This document shows, one piece after another, positions 13,260 through 14,310 of a stretch of 14,310 bases of DNA. The translations under genes were made by a program, and so were the position numbers. The stretch's first letter is position 1. Every line of letters starts with the position of its first letter. The notes under the pieces are model-generated. The model saw only the letters and a program-made list of their open reading frames with translations, did not search any database and was not told the DNA's origin. The DNA is from CAUUFM01 sp041844335 (GTDB taxonomy: Bacteria; Bacillota; Clostridia; Lachnospirales; Lachnospiraceae): assembly GCA_041844335.1 (NCBI GenBank), contig JBGZAX010000056.1:1-14310 (forward strand). Reading direction: 5' to 3'.

Positions 13260-14310
13260 TTATTTGGAAACCAACAGTTCAAAAATATTTACCAGCTCCA
13301 TAGGTCCATAGAAATAAAATCCCTGAACCACGTCACATCCGGTACTTCTAACCAGCTCCAAATCCTCTTCTGTCTCCACACCCTCTGCACACACCGTCTT
13401 TCCGAACTTATGGCACGCCTCAACTATACTTTTCATAAAGTCATATTTTACCGATGAGGTAGTCATGCTCTTTATCAGACTTCTGTCAAGTTTCACTATA
13501 TCCGAATGATACTGCAATAACAGCTCCAAAGAAGAATAGCCTATTCCAAAATCATCAATAGCTATTTTAAAACCGAGCTTTCTACATTCGTTCACGAATT
13601 CTGAAAGCTTGGCAGGATTGTCATTTTTGTGAGTTTCCGTAAGCTCCATTACAAGCTTTGAACCATCAAGCTCCCATTCTTCAAGTGTTGCCCTCATAAA
13701 ATCAATCAGTCCGTCGTCCAAGATTTGATGATAGCTTAAATTAAAGTTAAGGTAAAAATCGGGGTTATGAGAATTTATTCTTTTACAATTAATAACTGCC
13801 GATTCAAATACATATCTTCCTACGGGCATTATTAATCCTCTTTGTTCTATAATCGGTATAAACACCGCAGGAGATATATTTTCTCCTTTATGCTTCCAGC
13901 GTAAAAGCATTTCTCCTGATACCACCTCACCGGTCTGTACGGATACCACAGGCTGTATCACCACCCTAAAATTGTTAAAATTATTTATTACGTCCTGACA
14001 AAGATCCATTGTCACTATGCTACGTTGCTTTCTGCTTTGCATATCCACGTGGGAACTTACAATAAACATATCTTTTTCAGGAGAATTTTTAGCAACCTCA
14101 ATAAGATTTATAACCTTTTCTAAAAATTCAGCAGCTGCATCGGACTCATTTAAATATTTTTTTACATCGCTTTCACCTAATACGCATATCGCACTTGTAT
14201 ACCTGAAAGAAAGCTTATGCATAAAATATGTATCATTTATAATAATCTTTATATCATTGGCAATCTTAAGAACATCCGAATCACCGCCTATAAATCCCAT
14301 AAATCTAAGA
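13260..14310 (-). CDS. EAL-domain cyclic-di-GMP phosphodiesterase, C-terminal part
   Basis: Partial: the frame is open to the right edge, and I count residues from the first in-frame ATG at 14300, which need not be the start. Residues from about 107 to the end form an EAL domain that hydrolyses c-di-GMP to pGpG. The expected metal and catalytic residues are visible: Glu of the signature (GEMLLRW, EML instead of EAL), Asn in NFNLSYHQ, Glu in MELTET, the Asp pair in AIDDFGIGYSSL, Lys in VKLDRSLI, Glu in AEGVET and Gln in QGFYFYGP. So it is probably an active phosphodiesterase. The preceding ~95 residues align loosely with the end of a GGDEF domain, with no intact GGDEF motif in the visible part. 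No ribosome binding site or promoter is seen; the true 5' end lies beyond the window. The next gene has its own promoter. Confidence 0.92.
   Translation of the reverse strand, partial: LRFMGFIGGDSDVLKIANDIKIIINDTYFMHKLSFRYTSAICVLGESDVKKYLNESDAAAEFLEKVINLIEVAKNSPEKDMFIVSSHVDMQSRKQRSIVTMDLCQDVINNFNNFRVVIQPVVSVQTGEVVSGEMLLRWKHKGENISPAVFIPIIEQRGLIMPVGRYVFESAVINCKRINSHNPDFYLNFNLSYHQILDDGLIDFMRATLEEWELDGSKLVMELTETHKNDNPAKLSEFVNECRKLGFKIAIDDFGIGYSSLELLLQYHSDIVKLDRSLIKSMTTSSVKYDFMKSIVEACHKFGKTVCAEGVETEEDLELVRSTGCDVVQGFYFYGPMELVNIFELLVSK

Noticed and set aside
14286..14310. GGDSD near the right edge as a degenerate GGDEF motif
   Set aside because: The distance to the following GGDEF-like helices is too short for a true active-site loop, so the resemblance may be coincidental; the rest of the domain is outside the window.

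Overview
The window is AT-rich chromosomal DNA from a low-GC Gram-positive anaerobe. The partial 16S rRNA at 1-950 (minus strand) reads like a member of the Lachnospiraceae (Clostridia). This fits the clostridial-type protein families, AGGAGG-type ribosome binding sites and tRNA genes that lack an encoded CCA. I assign family only, from memory of 16S signatures and without an alignment. The gene content is mostly core housekeeping. I see no insertion sequence, prophage, CRISPR array or resistance island.

Layout. The 5' two thirds of a 16S gene runs off the left edge on the minus strand. It is preceded by a structured leader and three tandem TTGACA promoters (P1-P3, 1135-1336). A gene-free spacer with a 22-bp tandem duplication (1517-1560) separates it from the only plus-strand gene, tmcAL (1648-2796). 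The convergent gap 2797-2936 holds an unexplained hairpin element enclosing a ribosome binding site and a 12-codon ORF. Everything from 2937 to the right edge is on the minus strand. In transcription order it is: an EAL-domain c-di-GMP phosphodiesterase (cut by the right edge); a secreted Lys/Asn-rich protein of unknown function; pepT; a tRNA cluster (Asn-GTT, Glu-TTC, CAT, Leu-TAA); secG; an intrinsic terminator; rnr; smpB; ddl; murF; then asd and a GlmU-like left-handed beta-helix protein under their own promoter.

How the genes fit together. rnr and smpB form the usual RNA-decay/trans-translation pair downstream of secG. ddl and murF are tightly spaced behind them and make D-Ala-D-Ala and add it to the UDP-MurNAc-tripeptide. 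asd supplies aspartate semialdehyde for diaminopimelate/lysine, threonine and methionine, and the GlmU-like protein may act on amino sugars, so 2937-7287 is largely cell-envelope precursor supply. The CAT-anticodon tRNA and TmcAL may be linked, because TmcAL acetylates C34 of elongator tRNA-Met.

The least ordinary features are: (1) the secreted Lys-rich protein, with a near-perfect Fur/PerR-type palindrome overlapping its promoter; (2) the rnr 5' end, where a 9-A run separates a basic 12-codon ORF from the rnr frame just after a terminator, and no helix-turn-helix domain is present; (3) the hairpin and mini-ORF element at 2834-2909; and (4) P-loop and other motif substitutions in MurF. I did not find an obviously new multi-gene system.
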